Below, one piece after another: positions 37,460 to 37,642 of a DNA stretch of 37,642 nucleotides. The stretch spans positions 1 through 37,642 of the forward strand of contig NZ_BBBI01000022.1 in NCBI RefSeq assembly GCF_001315985.1, written 5' to 3'. The DNA is from Vulcanisaeta distributa JCM 11216. GTDB lineage: Archaea > Thermoproteota > Thermoprotei > Thermoproteales > Thermocladiaceae. Both the position numbers and the translations under genes were made by a program. The first letter of the stretch is position 1. Each line of letters opens with the position of its first letter. Under the pieces are notes generated by a model. That model was not told the origin of the DNA. It saw only the letters and a list, made by a program, of their open reading frames with translations, and did not search any database.

Positions 37460-37642
37460 TCACTGGCAGAGTAGGCATGGTGCGTATTTTAGGTACCAAT
37501 TCCTAAGCTCCTCATGCCTAGGACTCCAATAATGCTCGATTAGGACCCTGTACTCGCTTGGTGGTGCCCTTCCCTGCAGGGTGTTGACAATGCTCTCTGG
37601 TACTCCCCTGCTGATCATCCAGGTTGCGAAGAACTTCCTAAG
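37460..37642 (-). CDS. Archaeal tyrosine integrase, C-terminal end (cut by window edge)
   Basis: Only the last 60 residues are inside: LRKFFATWMISRGVPESIVN, TLQGRAPPSEYRVLIEHYWS, PRHEELRNWYLKYAPCLLCQ. LRKFF..WM...G.P..I...LQGR is the H-x-x-R-side box of archaeal (SSV/pNOB8-type) integrases, and EHYW holds the catalytic tyrosine. Together with the tRNA-Arg half-site it shows how the element integrated. The N-terminus lies beyond 37642. Confidence 0.8.
   Translation of the reverse strand, partial: LRKFFATWMISRGVPESIVNTLQGRAPPSEYRVLIEHYWSPRHEELRNWYLKYAPCLLCQ

Larger units (their letters stand above)
31717..37642. mobile_element. Integrated genetic element (provirus or plasmid), left part
   Basis: Bounded on the left by the tRNA-Arg 3' half and open at the right edge. 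It contains a primase-helicase of D5/SF3 type, several small winged-helix and ribbon-helix-helix proteins, an AbrB-like protein, a 202-bp inverted repeat and the C-terminus of an archaeal tyrosine integrase. No capsid, packaging or conjugation gene is visible so far. The intact tRNA-Arg should stand at the far end beyond 37642. Confidence 0.75.

Overview
The window looks like the chromosome of a hyperthermophilic crenarchaeon of the Thermoproteales, nearer to Vulcanisaeta/Caldivirga-type genomes than to the GC-rich Pyrobaculum. The evidence is a Cren7 chromatin gene, five PaREP1-type genes, a tRNA with a non-canonical bulge-helix-bulge intron, leaderless genes with TATA boxes about 25-30 nt before the start, a fused gamma-alpha 2-oxoacid:ferredoxin oxidoreductase, archaeal inositol-1-phosphate synthase and an eIF2B/R15P-isomerase-like protein. 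Species placement is inference.

Sequence quality shapes every call. Many genes are open only if one base is added or removed, and the positions are systematic. Almost all long G or C runs are exactly 7 (some 8) bases where conserved motifs and two tRNA structures call for 4 or 5. A second set of runs is 5 where 4 is needed. I therefore give full-length reconstructed CDSs and state where the frame breaks; most breaks look like consensus errors rather than pseudogenes.

Layout. 31-5831: sugar aminotransferase, Fe/Zn-chelating YkgJ-like protein, eIF2B/R15P-isomerase-like protein, DUF89 phosphatase, GltD-like flavoprotein, FAH-family hydrolase. 5877-8215: a membrane-anchored winged-helix regulator with a Met/Cys/His-rich loop, convergent with a membrane cupredoxin, then a protoglobin; together a possible copper and O2/NO handling group. 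8466-12858: tRNA-Ser(UGA) with a 22-nt intron, RmlD-like reductase, a structured RNA candidate, an AAA+ ATPase with a hairpin at its start, and an SPL-like radical SAM protein. 13117-21121: an accessory region with five PaREP1-type genes, VapBC, small regulators, a siroheme sulfite/nitrite reductase, an EamA transporter, TrmO, an aspartyl-protease-like protein and a truncated quinol NO-reductase N-terminus. 21153-30619: core metabolism, comprising 2-oxoacid:ferredoxin oxidoreductase, KaiC-like ATPase, inositol-phosphate synthase, thymidylate kinase, a tandem MoaC-MoaC fusion, sugar-phosphate nucleotidyltransferase, RibB with a palindromic operator over its TATA box, and Cren7.

31717-37642+: an integrated genetic element. 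It starts at a 3' half of a tRNA-Arg(UCG) gene (an att-site copy) and carries small winged-helix and ribbon-helix-helix proteins, a D5/SF3-type primase-helicase, a 202-bp imperfect inverted repeat beside it (candidate origin) and the C-terminus of an archaeal tyrosine integrase running off the right edge. The intact tRNA-Arg and the other element end should lie outside the window on the right.
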